The notes beneath the pieces were generated by a model. It was not told the DNA's origin. It ran no database searches and was given only the letters and a program-made list of their open reading frames with translations. Shown here piece by piece: positions 1 to 11,989 of a stretch of 64,000 nt of DNA (position 1 is the first letter of the stretch; every line of letters begins with the position of its first letter). Both the position numbers and the translations under genes were made by a program. The stretch is from Uranotaenia lowii. Its lineage: Eukaryota > Arthropoda > Insecta > Diptera > Culicidae. The DNA lies in assembly GCF_029784155.1 (NCBI RefSeq), contig NC_073692.1, positions 420,648,745-420,712,744 on the forward strand, written 5' to 3'.

Positions 1-2513
1 TTTCTACGAGGTTATCTGTAGTTGGTTCCAAATGAACCAAAAACTGACTTCTACGAAAAATGTTGAAAAGATTTCTATTTGTCTACTTTTCCCGATTTTG
101 ATAAACTAGGAAATTTCAATGAATATGAAGGGTTTCAACCAAAATTAATTTTTCGATATTTTTTTAAAAAAAATTAATTCATTTTTAAGGCTTCAACAAA
201 TAGGAAATCGTCCCAATGTCTGCTTTCAGGTGCTTCTTTGTAATTTGAGTTTTGATTTTATTGGTCTTCAGAAATCGACCTTAAAGGCAAAAAACTCTTA
301 AAAAATGGGTGTTTTGCACCAAAGATAGATTTTGATAGATTGGATTTTTTCTGTCAAATACTCATACAGTTTTTGTGAAAATAATTTTATGATAAAAAAA
401 AGTCCAAATAGTAGATTTTCGAAAACGGGCGGGGTTAATGCGCATATTTATGTATTTAGCTATATTTCAGTTCTACTTGCTTTATTTTTGTAAAATCTAG
501 TTGAACATAGTAGAAACACATGTTAAGTATGATAAGTTGAAATTGCAGCGAAATTTTAAATATCACTAGTTCCTTTTCATAAAATATATTTAGGGATGGC
601 CATATTTCATTGTACTATTTTGTTCGTATCATATTTTTATCAGATCAGTATTAAGCCCTCCTTCACTGTAAGGTTGTAATTAGAGCTGATTTAATGTTTC
701 GATGATGAAAAGTAAAATATTTTTATGACTAATTAATTTTTTTTCTCGAAAGAGACATTTAACCTACCTGATGATTCAAAACTTGTCTCGTATTTCAATA
801 TTTTATCGTTTATAACATTGCTATAAACTTCAATTGGTTGAATTTCTGATTTTAAGATAAATTAGGAAGAAAAACCATCGACATTTTTGTTTACAGATCA
901 TTTAAGAATAATATTTTAACAAAGCTGTTAGAAATCTTGTTAAAATCATAAATTTTTGTTTGCTTTGAATAACAAAAAAACATTTCATGCCATGTGTTAA
1001 AATCGCATTATCATCAAACTGCACTGGTTAGATATGTTGATCTATCAACCAATTTGTCAATCGGCTATATGTGCATATTACCCAATATGCTCATTTAAGA
1101 ACACATTCCTTATTGTACTTATATAAATATGAGTTTGGATTTACCTTTAAGCGACAAAATTTACGCTTTTATGATGGGAAAAAAAATTGAGAAAAAATAT
1201 TTTTACTAACTATTTGTCATTTCTTTGAATTTAGTATAAACAGTTTCTTTTTGTCTTCAAATGGAACTTTAATTCATCATGGTTCTTATCGGCACAGCGG
1301 TTGAAAGCATAAGGCAACAAAATTTACATTTTTTATATGTGAACTGTCCCATGTGACTTTTGGGTCATTTTCATTTTTTTTTTTGCTGAAAACAACCCCT
1401 TTTTTATCCCTTTTAACTTTCTAATAACAACACAAACTACTATCATTTATTTTAAACTTATAAAAAAAATCATCAAGGTGGTTGTCTCTATGTTGAAATT
1501 TCTACGCAAGAATGTCAAACTAGAGAATATTCTATAAAAAATCTATTTATTTTTTTTCAAAACTTCTCTTAAGATGGGGACATGTCCCGCTTTTTTGTTG
1601 AATGTCCCGCTGTCCCGCTATTTCCTCAAAATGTAGCGCTTTTTTCTTGGAAAACTTCTACAAAGTTCACTAACTTTCACTGGAAAAAATCAATATTTAA
1701 TCTCAATTGGAACTCATTGGTTCAACACAAAAAATCTTTCAAGTACGTCTTTTTTTCAAAATAAGCAGCATATATACAACAAAATACTAAATCTACAGCT
1801 CTTAGCATTATAGTAACTTTCTGATTCAGTTAAGCGTTCTTGGAGCACGTTCAACCATTGATAGAAGAAAATATTTTTTAAATTGTTTCCAAATAATGCA
1901 GGATTATAGAATTAAAGAGATTAATTTTTTCGCCGGGGTTTAAAATTGCCTTGTGTTATACAACACCTTTTCCGACATAATTGTCCAAAGAATATAAAGA
2001 TGGACGTTTTCTTGAGTTTTAAAATTTTTAAACAAATAACCAAACAAACATTTTTTATATAATTAACATAAAGATTGTTTACGCGTTACCAAATTTGCCG
2101 ATTACATTTACATGTACGACTTGAAATATTTTCTCTCAAAAACGTGTTAACTTGCGAGCATATGGCAAAAAACCCTGTAAATAGAAGATGTGTAAGAAAA
2201 ACTGCGCAAAATAAACCCGCGTAAACAAAACTTAGTGTTCTTTCTATGAAAAACTTTGGCTGATGATATATGTATAAGTTTATTCATACAATAATATAGG
2301 TTTTTGAGAGTTTCTTTTCTTCGCTTTTTTCGTGAAATGTTCCGTTTTTTTCTGAAAGTATCTGGCAAGCCTAGTTAAAACTGATGAATATAATGTTATT
2401 CAACGAAAAGATTACTCAAATAGAAGGTAGCGGACGAGCGAGGAGCCTTGAGGGATTTACTAAGAGAAATTTCCACAAACACCTTTTGATAGGCACTACT
2501 TACAAGATCAATA
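1..2513. other. AT-rich non-coding DNA, probably intron
   Basis: No coding exon, RNA gene or clear repeat boundary was recognised. The sequence is strongly AT-rich with many homopolymer runs. Short open frames here (for example 1582-1764 and 2147-2368) have low-complexity composition and no family resemblance. Because the next exon at 6027 is a terminal exon entered through an acceptor site, this stretch is most simply the 3' part of a large intron of that gene (inference). Confidence 0.5.
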
Positions 2514-3812
2514 CCGAAAAACGGGGTAATTTTGACCAACAATAATTTTCTGCACATTATCATCAATAACTTAGTCTATAGTTTGAATTTTTGAAAACTG
2601 TTTTCTACACTTGAAAGTCTATTTATTGAGTATTAAATAGGCAAAATTTGGTTTGTATTTGAATTTTTTTTTTCTTTAAGTAAAAATTAAACTTCAAAAT
2701 CCTAAAATTTCTATGTTTTCTAAGGCTCGAAAAAAAAAACAGCTCCCATGGTGATACCAAAAAGCATTTAGATGGAAACGGGTTGTTGAATGTGAAAGAA
2801 CAGCTTTTTTCCTTTATTTATGTGTATTTTTAGTGCCATTTTTACAGTCATTTATTGATAATTTTTTTATATTTAAAAAATAAGGACGTTTTCCAAGAGT
2901 ATGCCCGTATGGGACAAATGGGTAGGAACCCTGTCAAATGGTAAACTTTGAAGAAAAAATGAAAATGGAAATAGTGGGAGGGTCTAGAGGAATATGTGAA
3001 GGTGAAATTTCATTTGTATGTTGTAGCCAAGGTTGCCGAAAAAAAATCTGTGTTTTTGAAAGAAAAAATTCTGAATTTCTGTGATTTTACCTAAAAATTC
3101 AATGATGGTTTTCTGTGATGCTTTTCCCTTTATTTTCATAGAAAATTGATGATAAATTGGGTCTTTTTCATATTTATGTATGGCAAAATCAATTAAAATT
3201 ACATATCTCATCATACTTTTTTAATTTAAGGTAAAAAAGTCTAAATTTTGTATTGACTAAAAAATCATAATTTCGAAATCGATTCAAAATTCAAAAATTC
3301 TGTGAAATCTGTGAATTTTTCAAAATTCTGTTTTCTGTGACACAGATTCTTTGATGAAAATTTGCTCAAAATTCTGTGAAATTACAGATTTTTCTGTGAT
3401 TTCGGCAACCTTGGTTGTAGCTCAAATTATTTAGAAATTAATTTAATTTTTGCTCCTAAATGTATGCACCATAAACGTTATTTTTCCGATTAAAATTTTT
3501 TTAGAAAGAAAATGTTAAAAAGAAAGTCAAAATTTTTAAACTAGCATTTGTAAATATAATGAAGGGGTTCTGTATCCTTTATGACCAAGAAAACTAGTAA
3601 AAACCGTTAAAAATAGAGACTGACCAATGTTACCCCAAAGCTTCAGATTCAAAACAGAGACGAAATAGATTTTAAAATCAAATTTAAAATAGTCTAATCA
3701 ATTTCTGCAACCATGTTTTACGTTCATAGGGGTCCAGTACTGGTTTGAAAAGTTTTAAACATGCCACATTCCCCTTAACAGAAAAAATAATCAATATTAC
3801 CCCGGATTACGG
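2514..3812. mobile_element. Non-autonomous inverted-repeat element with possible TA target duplication
   Basis: The ends are imperfect inverted repeats: the left end reads CCGAAAAACGGGGTAATTTT and the right end, on the opposite strand, CCGTAATCCGGGGTAATATT. Both are flanked by TA (2512-2513 and 3813-3814), as expected for a Tc1/mariner-type insertion. No transposase frame is present. A second inverted-repeat element (3028-3413) is inserted inside it. A further ACCCC-type motif (about 3622-3640, GACCAATGTTACCCC) lies internally. Family assignment is inference from the termini only. Confidence 0.5.
3028..3413. mobile_element. hAT-type MITE, 386 bp, perfect 8-bp target duplication
   Basis: The termini are perfect inverted repeats, CAAGGTTGCCG at the left and CGGCAACCTTG at the right. 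They are flanked by an identical 8-bp direct repeat GTTGTAGC (3020-3027 and 3414-3421). An 8-bp duplication is the hallmark of hAT superfamily transposition. The interior is AT-rich and built of repeated TTCTGTGA/TCACAGA motifs in both orientations, so the whole element can fold into a hairpin. It has no coding capacity and must have been moved in trans. It sits inside the older element 2514-3812. Confidence 0.8.
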
Positions 3813-3814
3813 TA

Positions 3815-4966
3815 CTCAAACATACATTTTTATAAACATAGAGGAACGTATTTTGCCCAAATAACGGTTCAACTTATTATTATTTTTTTTTTTTTGGAAA
3901 AATAGAAACTATACGGGCTTTTAAAATGATAGAAAAAATGTAGCCATGTGACAGTTTTTCGTAGAACTAGTATCGGTATGCGTTCTAAATCTTCGCAAAA
4001 GTGTCACACGAAGCATTTTTGGCTCTTATTTTCTCTTTGTTGTATAATATACTGTTCCCTGGTGTAGTTATCAGAACTCCTAACTTTTCAGATTTCTGTT
4101 GTTTCAAAAAGTGTTATTTCTTTATCCATGATTTTGTTGTATCTTTAGTTTGTAAAACGGAAATTCTAGATGACAAGTGTGGCAAAATCTAGCGTTCCAA
4201 TTCTAACAGTAGTGTTTCTTTATTGTAGTTGTTTGGTTTTACAAAATCGTTGATTTTCGACAAACTCATTTTTTTAAATTCAATGTTTTCATTAATTTTG
4301 AGTAAAAAATATTGAGGTCTCTACCAGATATAATGGTGGAACTATCATTTCTCTTGCTTAATCTGGCATCTTTTTCAAATTGAGGTCTTATAATTTTTTG
4401 TAAGTTTAGCTCTATTCGTTGGGTCCGAGAATAACCACAAAGTTTGAACAGTTTGCCAGACATGGACACTCTATTCAAAACTGCTTTTCAAAGAAGCATT
4501 TCGTAAATTCTTCAATGCACTAGGATAATCTTACCCTATGAAAATTATACTTTAACTGTTCACTTACTGATACTTTAAGAACTACGATTTGAAATAAATA
4601 TAAAAATTGGATGCAAGATTGAAACTTGAACGAAACAAACTGTCTTATTGTATAAAAGATAATCCATCTTTCAAAGTTCAAAAGATAAAAAACAACCATA
4701 TTAAAAACCGTAAATCAAAATCCATGTTTCAATGATTCACGTTCAAATTCTGTTATAAGTACTTTATTTCCATTAGAGTCAATGATATTGAAAAAGTTAC
4801 AAAATTGAAGACTGCGATTTCGTAGGACCTTCTCGAATCCTGGGGTGATTTCGCTTTTAAGCGGTAGCGCGATAGCGCGAAACGAGAATATCGCACACCA
4901 TATAAATTGATGTTTAGTTTGTTAAAATATTCTTCTTCTGAAGTTATTATATTATTTAATTGTTTC
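3815..4966. other. AT-rich non-coding DNA, probably intron
   Basis: Nothing recognisable was seen. Small open frames at 4001-4192, 4266-4478 and 4753-4968 lack compositional or motif support. The slightly GC-richer stretch near 4825-4900 contains short GCGATAGCGCGA-like symmetry but no identifiable element. Confidence 0.45.
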
Positions 4967-5493
4967 AACCCTTAAATGCATGGCTTTTTTCAAATGAGAA
5001 TCGCAATTATCGATTCAGTGAAAAAATAACACAACTGAACAGGTTTACAGTCGTTATTTTGAGTTTTTTTTTGCTATTGTTCACCAAAGTTGAGAATTTT
5101 TTTTAGAAATTATTAATTCATATATTGCCAATTTCTTCCCAACCTTGTTGATTGGGTGCAGGGAGGAATTTTTTATTCATTGTGATAAAAAAATTGTAAG
5201 AATTAGAAAATTTTAAGAAAACAAAGCGATTTCCCAAAACAACTTAAAAAAATAAATAAATTTTTTTATTGCAATTTTTGGCGTACATGCTTGATATCTC
5301 ACGCAATAATTGAAATATCGTAAAAAACACAATCGGCTCATATATTATAATCCCTAGAATATATTGTGTCCGTTACATCACTTTAAAATATCCAAGTTTT
5401 TTTTTTGTTTTAAAACATTTAATTTTTTATTTACATAGTATTCCGTCTCACGACATAGCTTGTTTTAAAACAACACTATGCATTAAAGGGTTA
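4967..5493. mobile_element. Probable MITE with AACCCTT(T)AATGCAT ends
   Basis: The left end reads CAACCCTTAAATGCATGG and the right end, on the opposite strand, TTAACCCTTTAATGCATAG, an imperfect inverted repeat of about 17 bp. The interior is AT-rich and non-coding. The flanks are TTAA/TA-like but a clean target duplication could not be fixed, so exact boundaries are approximate. Confidence 0.45.
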
Positions 5494-6026
5494 AGTGTGC
5501 TGAAGAAATTAAATTAACACACATACTGGCACACGTTAAAATAATTATCACAATATGTCAATCTTTAAAGAAAGATATGACTAACAGATCGTTCAATTAG
5601 ATTCTTAATACTTTTTCTCTAAAATTAAACGACTTATTTCGAAAAATACCCTTGTTTTCCAAGAAATATAAAATATTTCTTTTGTAAGCAACCCCCTTCA
5701 AATTTTTCAAAGAATTCGAAGGGGAGAATTGATAAAGTTTTTACTGTAAATTCATGAAAAATTATTTAATATCCGAAAGATAACAAGAGCAAAAAAAATT
5801 GTGGAAGATGGGAGTTTGATCACTATTTCTATTCATGACATTATTGAGTTTTTCGATGAAAAATTACTTGATTAATACGTTTTGTAAAATCATATAACAT
5901 GCATACAAGTTGTCGCGAAATTTATTCCAATTTATTCTGGCCTTCATTAAACTGATTCATATCAATAAGTGCTAATTTTTTTTATCAAGTGGAGTTAATT
6001 CCAATTTACTGTTCTTTTTTTTTCAG
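5494..6026 (+). other. 3' end of intron with splice acceptor
   Basis: This AT-rich stretch runs directly into a strong acceptor: a pyrimidine tract (about 6010-6024) followed by CAG at 6024-6026. The compositional change at 6027 from AT-rich to balanced coding sequence is abrupt, which supports the splice site. Confidence 0.65.
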
Positions 6027-6245
6027 AACGACAACACCATCGTATACGCCGAGCTTGAGCTGAAACCCGCCATCGACAAGCGATATGTGGCAAAACCCGA
6101 TTCGACGGAATATGCCGAAATTTTGTACGTCCAAAAGAACCAGGAAGCCGCAAAAGACCAATCACCGGCAAAAATAGAATCTCCACCACCAACCACCGAT
6201 GACAGCCAACCCTCGAATGTAGATAAAATGGAGGAAAAGAAATAG
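6027..6245 (+). CDS. Terminal coding exon: cytoplasmic tail with ITIM- and ITSM-like tyrosine motifs (adhesion or receptor protein)
   Basis: The exon starts after a TTTTTTTTTCAG acceptor and reads 72 codons to a TAG at 6243-6245; taking AAC as the first full codon gives an open, codon-like frame. The peptide is polar and proline/lysine/glutamate-rich with no hydrophobic segment. It holds two tyrosine motifs: IVYAEL at residues 5-10, which fits the ITIM consensus, and TEYAEI at 27-32, which fits TxYxxV/I (ITSM-like). Such motifs are typically phosphorylated and bind SH2 domains in tails of immunoglobulin-superfamily adhesion proteins. The upstream exons lie outside the window, so the gene is not identified; a Fasciclin-3-like or other Ig-type adhesion molecule is a guess. 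The last residues are a charged MEEKK tail. Confidence 0.7.
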   Translation, partial: NDNTIVYAELELKPAIDKRYVAKPDSTEYAEILYVQKNQEAAKDQSPAKIESPPPTTDDSQPSNVDKMEEKK

Positions 6246-7231
6246 TTTATCGTTTTCTTCTGAATGAAAATTGCTTCAATTTTTCGTCAAATAATCAACT
6301 TCTCTTTGAACGTTCAGCCCCAAAATGATCCTTTAAACTTTTCGAAGCATTTTTAAAGTCTCATGTGTGTGGTTGTCTGTTTATCAAAATACCGTGACAC
6401 GGACTCAGTATGGTTTTAACAAAGTGTATTACAGAAACCCTCTTACTTTTACCTTACCCTTATTAAATGTTTGAAGGAAAACGGAATCAGAGCGTAAAGG
6501 ATGTCTCCCAAGTGGAATGAATATTTTCAAAGTGTATTTATGTCGCTACTTTCCATTCTCTCTACTTATATCGGAGACGAGTCGGATGAACTTTCCTTTC
6601 CTTCCGATTTGATGAACATTGTTTCTCGTCGAGACGTTAGGCTTACGCGTGTGATGAAAAAAGTCGATATCGTAAGGAGAGATTCTCAAAATGGAAAACC
6701 AGTGATGCTGAAGCCCCGTATCAAAATAATAATAAAATAATAGCATTAAAGGCTTTTTGAAGATCCGTACAGAAGAAGAACAGCTAAAAGGAAGAATTTT
6801 TACTTCAAGATTTCGTTATTAGCTTGTACTTAATGAGACTTTTTGGGGGCTTTTAGAAAAAAGTGTGAATGAAAAATGCTGTTTAAAAATATGGTCATCA
6901 GTTTTATTAGAATAAGTTTATAACGCTCATCCAATTTGTTAAAACGAAGGAAATAAATATACGACATAAAAAAGTTTTAAAACAGACTTTATCCTTACTG
7001 AAAAAGAAAAGCATTTTTTGTTCTGCTTAAGACGATCGAACAGTGTGAATCCTCGAATAGCGAACGTCCATTCTCACGCGATATTCAAAAGCAATTTCAC
7101 ACCCGAATTCATCGTACATATTTATGCTACAGCTACATAGTCTTTCCAGGAGGAATATACCTCACTTGCTTCCCTTCTTATAGTGTGTTATATTTTTTGT
7201 TATACAACATAGAAGTTTTTGAAAGAATAAA
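6246..7231 (+). other. 3' UTR and polyadenylation region of the gene ending at 6245
   Basis: AATAAA hexamers occur at 6731-6736, 6952-6957 and 7226-7231, any of which could be used as the poly(A) signal; the second is followed by an AT-rich stretch suitable for cleavage. No further coding exon is seen. The open frame at 6501-6740 lies wholly in this UTR and resembles no family. The UTR assignment is inference from position after the stop codon. Confidence 0.5.
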
Positions 7232-7336
7232 AAAAACTTTCAACTACAAAAAAAAAGATTAGAAACATTTGACCCTCTAAGTCTTAAAAAATGCTCAAGA
7301 AAATTGCAAAAATGTTATTCAAATCTGTTTTTTTTT

Positions 7337-7485
7337 TAATTTAGTTTGTCTTGGTTCATCTTCGTACCTAAACGGTGAGCCGTTGTATCTTTTTCAAGAA
7401 ATTTATAATATTCACGGCTTATGTTCTTTTTGCTTTAATGTCTCATGTTTCTCTAATACTTTTGAAAATTTAATTAAATTATTAT
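7337..7485 (+). mobile_element. Fragment of a dispersed SINE-like repeat (copy 1)
   Basis: Positions 7374-7435, beginning GGTGAGCCGTTGTATC and running through ACGGCTTATGTTCTTT, match the reverse complement of about 29145-29212 over some 60-90 bp with moderate divergence. In the other copy this block is directly attached to a tRNA-like B box, so this is probably the 3' part of a tRNA-derived SINE. Its own tRNA-like head is missing. Confidence 0.55.
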
Positions 7486-9051
7486 TTTTAACCATCACCT
7501 TTTCAGGTTGAACTTTCAAGTTTTTCTCTCCACTCAAAAATGCTTTTGTTTACTTTTCCCAGTCTCTTTTTGTCGATTTGAGCCATTTGTCATCATGTGG
7601 TTCAAAATATTCATTTTTGAAGAGTGCCGTATTGGGTGTGTTCCAAATACGGGCTAGTTTTGTCTTTTGCCCCAAAAACGAAGGTTCTCTCTGTCCCTCT
7701 CAAGAAAACAGCTTGCGTGCCGAAGAGGAAAAACAGATCGTTTTCAATTACTTTCCATTGCCAGTTTGCCAAACAAATTACTTTTGCTGCGATTATTTAT
7801 GGGTCCACGATTTGGACCGACCGTTCGTTGTTGGAGTTTAGCAATTTTTTTTTTTTGCTCTTCTCATCCGGCTGCTGGAGTAAGTCACACAGGCCGGGAT
7901 TGATTCTGGAAAAATGATGCTCTTGAAGCGAAAGCGCGAGGGGTGAGGAGGATGTTGAAAGATGATGTGTTAGTAAACGATTGAATGGGAACTAAGTTTG
8001 GAGCTGAGTTGTTGGCTGAATTCTGAGCGACGGATATCGATCTAGGGGGATGCAGATTTTTTTCACTCGCATGTGGGAAGCGTTGACCAAAACGCGAGGA
8101 CTCTGTTCAATGGCGGCGTTGAAAAGGGGGTAGTTTACATCTCTTGCTCAAAAATCTTGGAACTTTTGGGAGAGTTTTCAACCCTCTACTGCATAAACCC
8201 CTTTTTCTAAATGGTCTCGAAGTTTTTCATTACATTTTAAAGCTAAATAAGTTCAGTACTGCAGAACCTTAAAAAAATGTTTAAAAAAAATCAAATCCGC
8301 GCATTTGATTTCAAAATAAATTTTTTAAATCCGGGAAACATCCGGGAAAATTTTGTCAAAACTTTGGAAATGCTCATCGAAAATTCAGTAAAAAAACTTG
8401 AAAAAAAAATTCCCTCTAAAATTTGTCAGCACATTTTAAATCATATTTTAGGCAGGCTTTTTTGATTCGCTTGATTTTTGCTCACTTTTTCTCATCTGCT
8501 TGTCAAACGCCTGTGAGAAATATGCTTTCTCGAACTTAAAACGACCAAGCAGCCCATATTTTGTTGAAGAGCATTTCAATCACGCAGCCACCCAATTTCA
8601 TTCTCGCAGGGAGAAATGTTCATTAGCTTCTACTAGCTGAGAAATCAACGATCGAACAAAGTTGTGATGCTTTGGTTGTGGATTTTTTTCAGCAGAAGCT
8701 AATGATCCGGTGTGTTCAACTAAACCATCTAACCACTATTAAAATTTCTCAAAATTACGAAAATTCAAAATAAACTGAAATAAAAGCTGAACTTGAACCT
8801 CAACATGCATGTTTGATAATGTCGAATAAGTTTAGTATTTGTTTTATACCTTATTCAGAATTGGTTTTGTAATAATTATTTTGAATCAAAAGTTTAACTC
8901 TGTTCTTTACACTTTTATGACAATTTTTTTCTCGGGATTTTCATCCTTAATGATGATTCATTTATTTAGACCATATCAATTTATGTTTTTTTAACTTTCA
9001 TGAAAGAACGATTTTGATATGTTCAATAGAAATAAATTTAATGATTTTTTT
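7486..9051. other. Intergenic DNA with mixed composition
   Basis: No supported gene. The stretch 7560-8170 is less AT-rich and unique-looking, with overlapping small frames (7578-7917) that show no recognisable domain. A short piece near 8330-8355 carries two ATCCGGG motifs resembling the CCCGGAT-rich repeat family described at 13860 and 29482, but is too short to assign. Confidence 0.4.
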
Positions 9052-9060
9052 AAATGATCA

Positions 9061-10172
9061 TCGATGACGACGTAGGCGCGGTAAAACCTACTTATATGGA
9101 CTCTTGGGAGCAAAAAGGGATAGAAAATTATCCTCTAGCTTTGCAATCCTCTTACCCTACTTAAATCCTTCTATAGCTCACCCTATTCCATGTAGCAAAG
9201 TACGACTTTGAAGTTTGCTACGAATCGGAAATTATCTTGCGAGATTAAAAGGCGCAAACTATACCGTCGGCACTTAAGCGCCATCCACTAAGAGTAGATG
9301 TGCCAACGGTCATCAATCAGTTAGCCCGGACTCTTACCCCAGGGGGGGACAATTTAAATTTGCGCGGATCTCGTTTGTTGAAACTAGGCAATCTCAAAGG
9401 AAATATCGGAAGTATAGCGAACAAATTTTAGAAGTAAAATAAACTTACCGACGACGCGCCAATCACTTCCGTCAAGCGTCTTAGCGCAGACCTTCAATTG
9501 GCCTCCAAGGACCAGGTTCAACAACCAGTAGGCACTTCCGCTATCCGAAATTCCGTTAACCGAACCGAATGCACAACAATAACGTGTCGGAGACTACCAG
9601 CTTCAGCAATTATTAGATTTCCGATTCTATATTCCAACGACTACGGACTACGAATTTTCCGATTTCTGAGCGACTTTTCCAATCAGTGTCTCGAATATTA
9701 AGAGACCGGTTTCCAGTTTCCCAGCTAGCAAGAAGGCTTCCCGATCGCATCCCCCTATGAGGTTGGCTTCGGGTTTTTGCCAAGACAATGCTAGTGGATC
9801 GCGCGCGAAATTCCAGCATTTCTTCTCAGCGGTTATATGTACGCTACACCGACAAGCCATTTTACTTCTGGTAGCCCTCTTGACGTCGGATCGTGAAGTT
9901 CAATCCGCTTCAACAGGGCCGGTTCATTATTCGCTACCTAGAGATATTAAACTTGAGATTGCCAGTAAAAAGAATTCAAATATAAACATAAGTTGCAACG
10001 CAACAAGTTTACCTGCCGGAACACCAACAGATCCACCCCCGAAGAAGTCATAGGAGTCAAGTGTTATTCACGTGCACATCTGTATCGCCGGCTTACCAGT
10101 CGACAACAGTCTTCAGACTAATCCAACTGCTACAAAATTGTTAATAAATAAATAAGAAAAAATGAAAATTTG
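9061..10172 (+). mobile_element. Unidentified retroelement-like insertion with 9-bp direct repeats
   Basis: A 1.1-kb block clearly more GC-rich than its flanks is bounded by the direct repeat AAATGATCA (9052-9060 and 10173-10181). Its right end carries an A-rich tail with AATAAATAAATAAG followed by a run of A, which suggests insertion of a polyadenylated RNA copy on the plus strand. An internal AATAAA occurs near 9438. The longest open frame (9757-10053, 98 codons) has no domain I recognise. It could be a truncated LINE, a retrocopy of a host transcript, or an LTR-element remnant; the direct repeat is short enough that chance cannot be excluded. Confidence 0.45.
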
Positions 10173-10181
10173 AAATGATCA

Positions 10182-11824
10182 CTTTTGTTGTTTGAATTTC
10201 ACTTTCAGCCTGTTAAATTCCTCAATTTATGATTGTCAGAACTATCAATATCGGAATCAAAAATATATTGTTTCAAACTCCGAGGCCCCCGCTGTTTTTT
10301 TCTGAAATGACCTTTTTGGTGTGAATTTTCAGAACATTGAACTTTTTAATAATTTACAGTAAAAATAAATTAACAATAAAATAAATCATCTCATGATGCA
10401 CAAATTTGTTTTTATTGAAGCAAATTGCTTCAAAATTTACGAGTGTGCAATATTTTATGTAAAATTTGTATGGAAGCCCCTCCCCCTTTGACTCAAAGTG
10501 GTTTGAAAGTATTTTACTATCTCCGACCCCAGAAGTTCTCATAGAAAAAATTTCACATGCATCGGTTCAGGAAAAACAGACAGCAATACAGACAAACAAT
10601 CATTAATAAAATACCTATGTGTCGATGATTTCTATGGAAACCAGCACTAGCATCATGTTGAGGAAGTGTTATTCTTTGAGATAGAGATGCAGGTTTACGT
10701 TGAAATGATGAAAATTACGAGAAATCAACGATTCCATATTTTCTTACCTCTAAATTTGCAAAATCAGATAAGATCCTTTGAAAAAGCATGCTAGAATTAT
10801 TGAACGTCCCTAACAATCAAGCATGTTGACAAATGCTGTGGCCAATGTTCCTAATTCCATGTAGAAAAAGGACGGTTCAATCACTCATTTAACATTTCAC
10901 GTGATTTGGAGAAACGACCAAATTTCATATGCGATTTTCATTTCTTTTTCTCCAAGAAGCGGTGAGAAAAATGAAACTATGCCCTTGCATTCACTGAGCG
11001 ATTCATTTCACTGATCACACCTAGCGTTGATGAGGTGTTTTCAGAGTCACGCACCAAAAGTGCTCTATCCCAGTAAGCGCATCCTCTCAGAAATCGACAG
11101 AGCATGCAAAAAATTGAGAGTTGAGTCACCGAACTTAGAATAAAACGGTTAATTTCGGCGACACTCCGAGAACGCAAATATTCTCATTTGGTTTGTCCTG
11201 CCGAGATACCTAGAGGCAACGAATATGAATGCGTACATGCGAAATCAGTTTGAATCGTACACTCGTACGGTGTGCTCGCCTTTTATCCCCGTGTTTTTTT
11301 ATATGCGTGCTTTCAAACGTTGCAGTCGACATCTCAGGCAGGCAAACACGGAAACATACGATTCGGATTGTGTTCGTGTGTTTCTCTGGAGGGCTTGTCT
11401 TAGATTATTTCGTGGCACTCACCCAAGGCACGCGTATGGTGTGTTCCTCTCTGCCGATAAGATGATGAAAAATCGTTAGAGAGATCGATACGATCCCTCT
11501 GTCGATTTGAGTTACCTGTCTGTCGAAACATGTTAACTGGGATCTATTTAGCATAAGAGTGATCATTCGTTAGAGATAAAAATTTCTCCGCTCTCTCAGC
11601 AGTAGATGGTAAAATGCTCATTAAAAATAGTCTTACGATTATTCGGAGCGAAAAAGTTCACTGTCTCATTTTGTGCAAGATGAGAAAAATAAGCCTGATT
11701 TTAGGCTTTCAGAAAACCTTTCATGATTATTTTTATGAAGTTACATAAAAAAAATTTCGTTTTAGACGCAAAAATTTAATAAAATTACAAAATTTGTTCT
11801 ATTTAGTTGGATTTGAGAATGAGA
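10182..11824. other. Intergenic DNA, no gene recognised
   Basis: Mixed AT-rich and moderately GC-rich sequence. About 10980-11500 is GC-richer with overlapping short frames (11225-11479, 11229-11465, minus 10977-11177) but none shows a domain or splice context. About 10440-10600 has a CCCCTCCCCC stretch followed by CATCGGTTCAGG and ACAGACAGCAATACAGAC, a style seen near ends of insect repeats, but no boundary could be set. Confidence 0.4.
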
Positions 11825-11828
11825 ATGA

Positions 11829-11985
11829 AAATAAAACAGGGCAAAATCCGGGCTTTCCATTTAAATCCGGGCAACCGGGCTACCGGGCCGGACTGGATTT
11901 TTCTCAAATTGTATATTCAATATATGGGCAATTGCTTAAGCCCGGATAAAACAGGGCAATCTGGCAACCTTACTCTAGTACCCAA
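11829..11985 (-). repeat. CCCGGAT-rich dispersed repeat, short minus-strand copy
   Basis: The stretch contains CAGGGCAAAATCCGGGC, ATCCGGGCAACCGGGC and, at the right end, CAGGGCAATCTGGCAACCTT. Read on the minus strand it begins AAGGTTGCCAGATTGCCC, the same start as the copy at 29482 (AAGGTTGCCAGATTGCCCGG). It appears internally deleted compared with that copy. No coding capacity. Confidence 0.6.
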
Positions 11986-11989
11986 CCCT

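Noticed and set aside
5995..6192. Minus-strand frame over the terminal exon
   Set aside because: It is the antisense of the coding exon at 6027-6245, which has a splice acceptor and sensible motifs on the plus strand.
7578..7917. A gene in the three overlapping frames near 7.6-7.9 kb
   Set aside because: Three frames are open over the same stretch with no domain, splice context or codon preference favouring one.
11225..11479. A small cysteine/arginine-rich protein gene
   Set aside because: Two overlapping frames contradict each other and neither has signal peptide, splice or homology support.
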